From positions 1 to 5,036 of the forward strand of contig CALGBY010000136.1 in NCBI GenBank assembly GCA_937886445.1: 5,036 nucleotides of DNA, in the 5' to 3' direction. The notes beneath the pieces are model-generated. The model saw nothing but the letters and a program-made list of their open reading frames with translations, did no database searches and was not told the DNA's origin. The number at the start of each line of letters is the position of its first letter. The first letter of the stretch is position 1. The position numbers and the translations under genes are program-made. Below, in pieces: positions 4,925 through 5,036 of this stretch. Source of the DNA: an uncultured Clostridia bacterium (GTDB lineage Bacteria > Bacillota > Clostridia > Christensenellales > Aristaeellaceae).

Positions 4925-5036
4925 CAGCGGTCCGCGCAGGAAAATTCAGAATGCTTATTTGATTTGCGGGCTCTTTGACTGTTAAGGCAATACCGCACAA
5001 TTCGTCAGCACGCTGAACGGTGCCTCATGTTTTGCC
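4925..5036. other. Right-edge sequence with no assignable gene
   Basis: Nothing in these 112 bases can be supported as a gene. A minus-strand frame enters from the right edge and stops after about 17 codons (ending near TNCAVLP), which could be the tail of a gene beyond the window but is too short to judge. No promoter or terminator is clear. Confidence 0.3.

Overview
The window suggests a low-to-mid-GC Gram-positive anaerobe of the Clostridia/Bacillota type. This is inferred from four things: an EF-Tu N-terminus reading MAKQKFERTKPH, strong purine-rich Shine-Dalgarno sites, a clostridial-style MATE exporter, and a long Cas4-like-nuclease/Rad3-DinG helicase fusion of the kind common in that group. 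No genus can be named from the sequence alone.

Left end, minus strand: the first 12 codons of tuf (EF-Tu) run off the left edge. A tRNA-Gly with anticodon CCC lies about 106 bases upstream, behind a near-consensus promoter (TTGACA-17-TAAAAT). I see no second promoter between them, so tRNA and tuf are probably one transcript. The spacer carries mutually exclusive hairpins and an extra copy of the tRNA acceptor 5' strand.

Centre: a divergent promoter (TTGCAA-17-TAAAAT), followed by a perfect 8-bp dyad just before the ribosome binding site, leads into a TTG-started MATE-family transporter (453 aa, plus strand). It converges on a 769-aa minus-strand helicase. The helicase joins an N-terminal PD-(D/E)XK (RecB/Cas4-like) nuclease domain to a complete XPD/DinG-type superfamily 2 helicase with iron-sulphur-type cysteines.

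Right end, minus strand: the roughly 850 bases upstream of the helicase contain no convincing protein gene but do contain RNA genes. One is a probable 6S RNA of about 195 nt, with a perfect TTGACA-17-TATAAT promoter, a long interrupted closing stem, a small 3' bubble hairpin and a closing stem that runs into a T-tract. Further upstream is an unrecognised candidate small RNA of about 69 nt. It has its own promoter (TTGACT-16-TATAAT), and an 8-bp stem joining its 5' and 3' ends runs directly into six Ts, enclosing a weak cloverleaf-like interior. This is the most likely undescribed element here. A nested stem-loop with a competing fold sits between the 6S terminator and the helicase start.

The genes do not form one pathway. 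The window mixes translation (tuf, tRNA), global RNA polymerase regulation (6S), DNA repair/processing (helicase-nuclease) and export (MATE).
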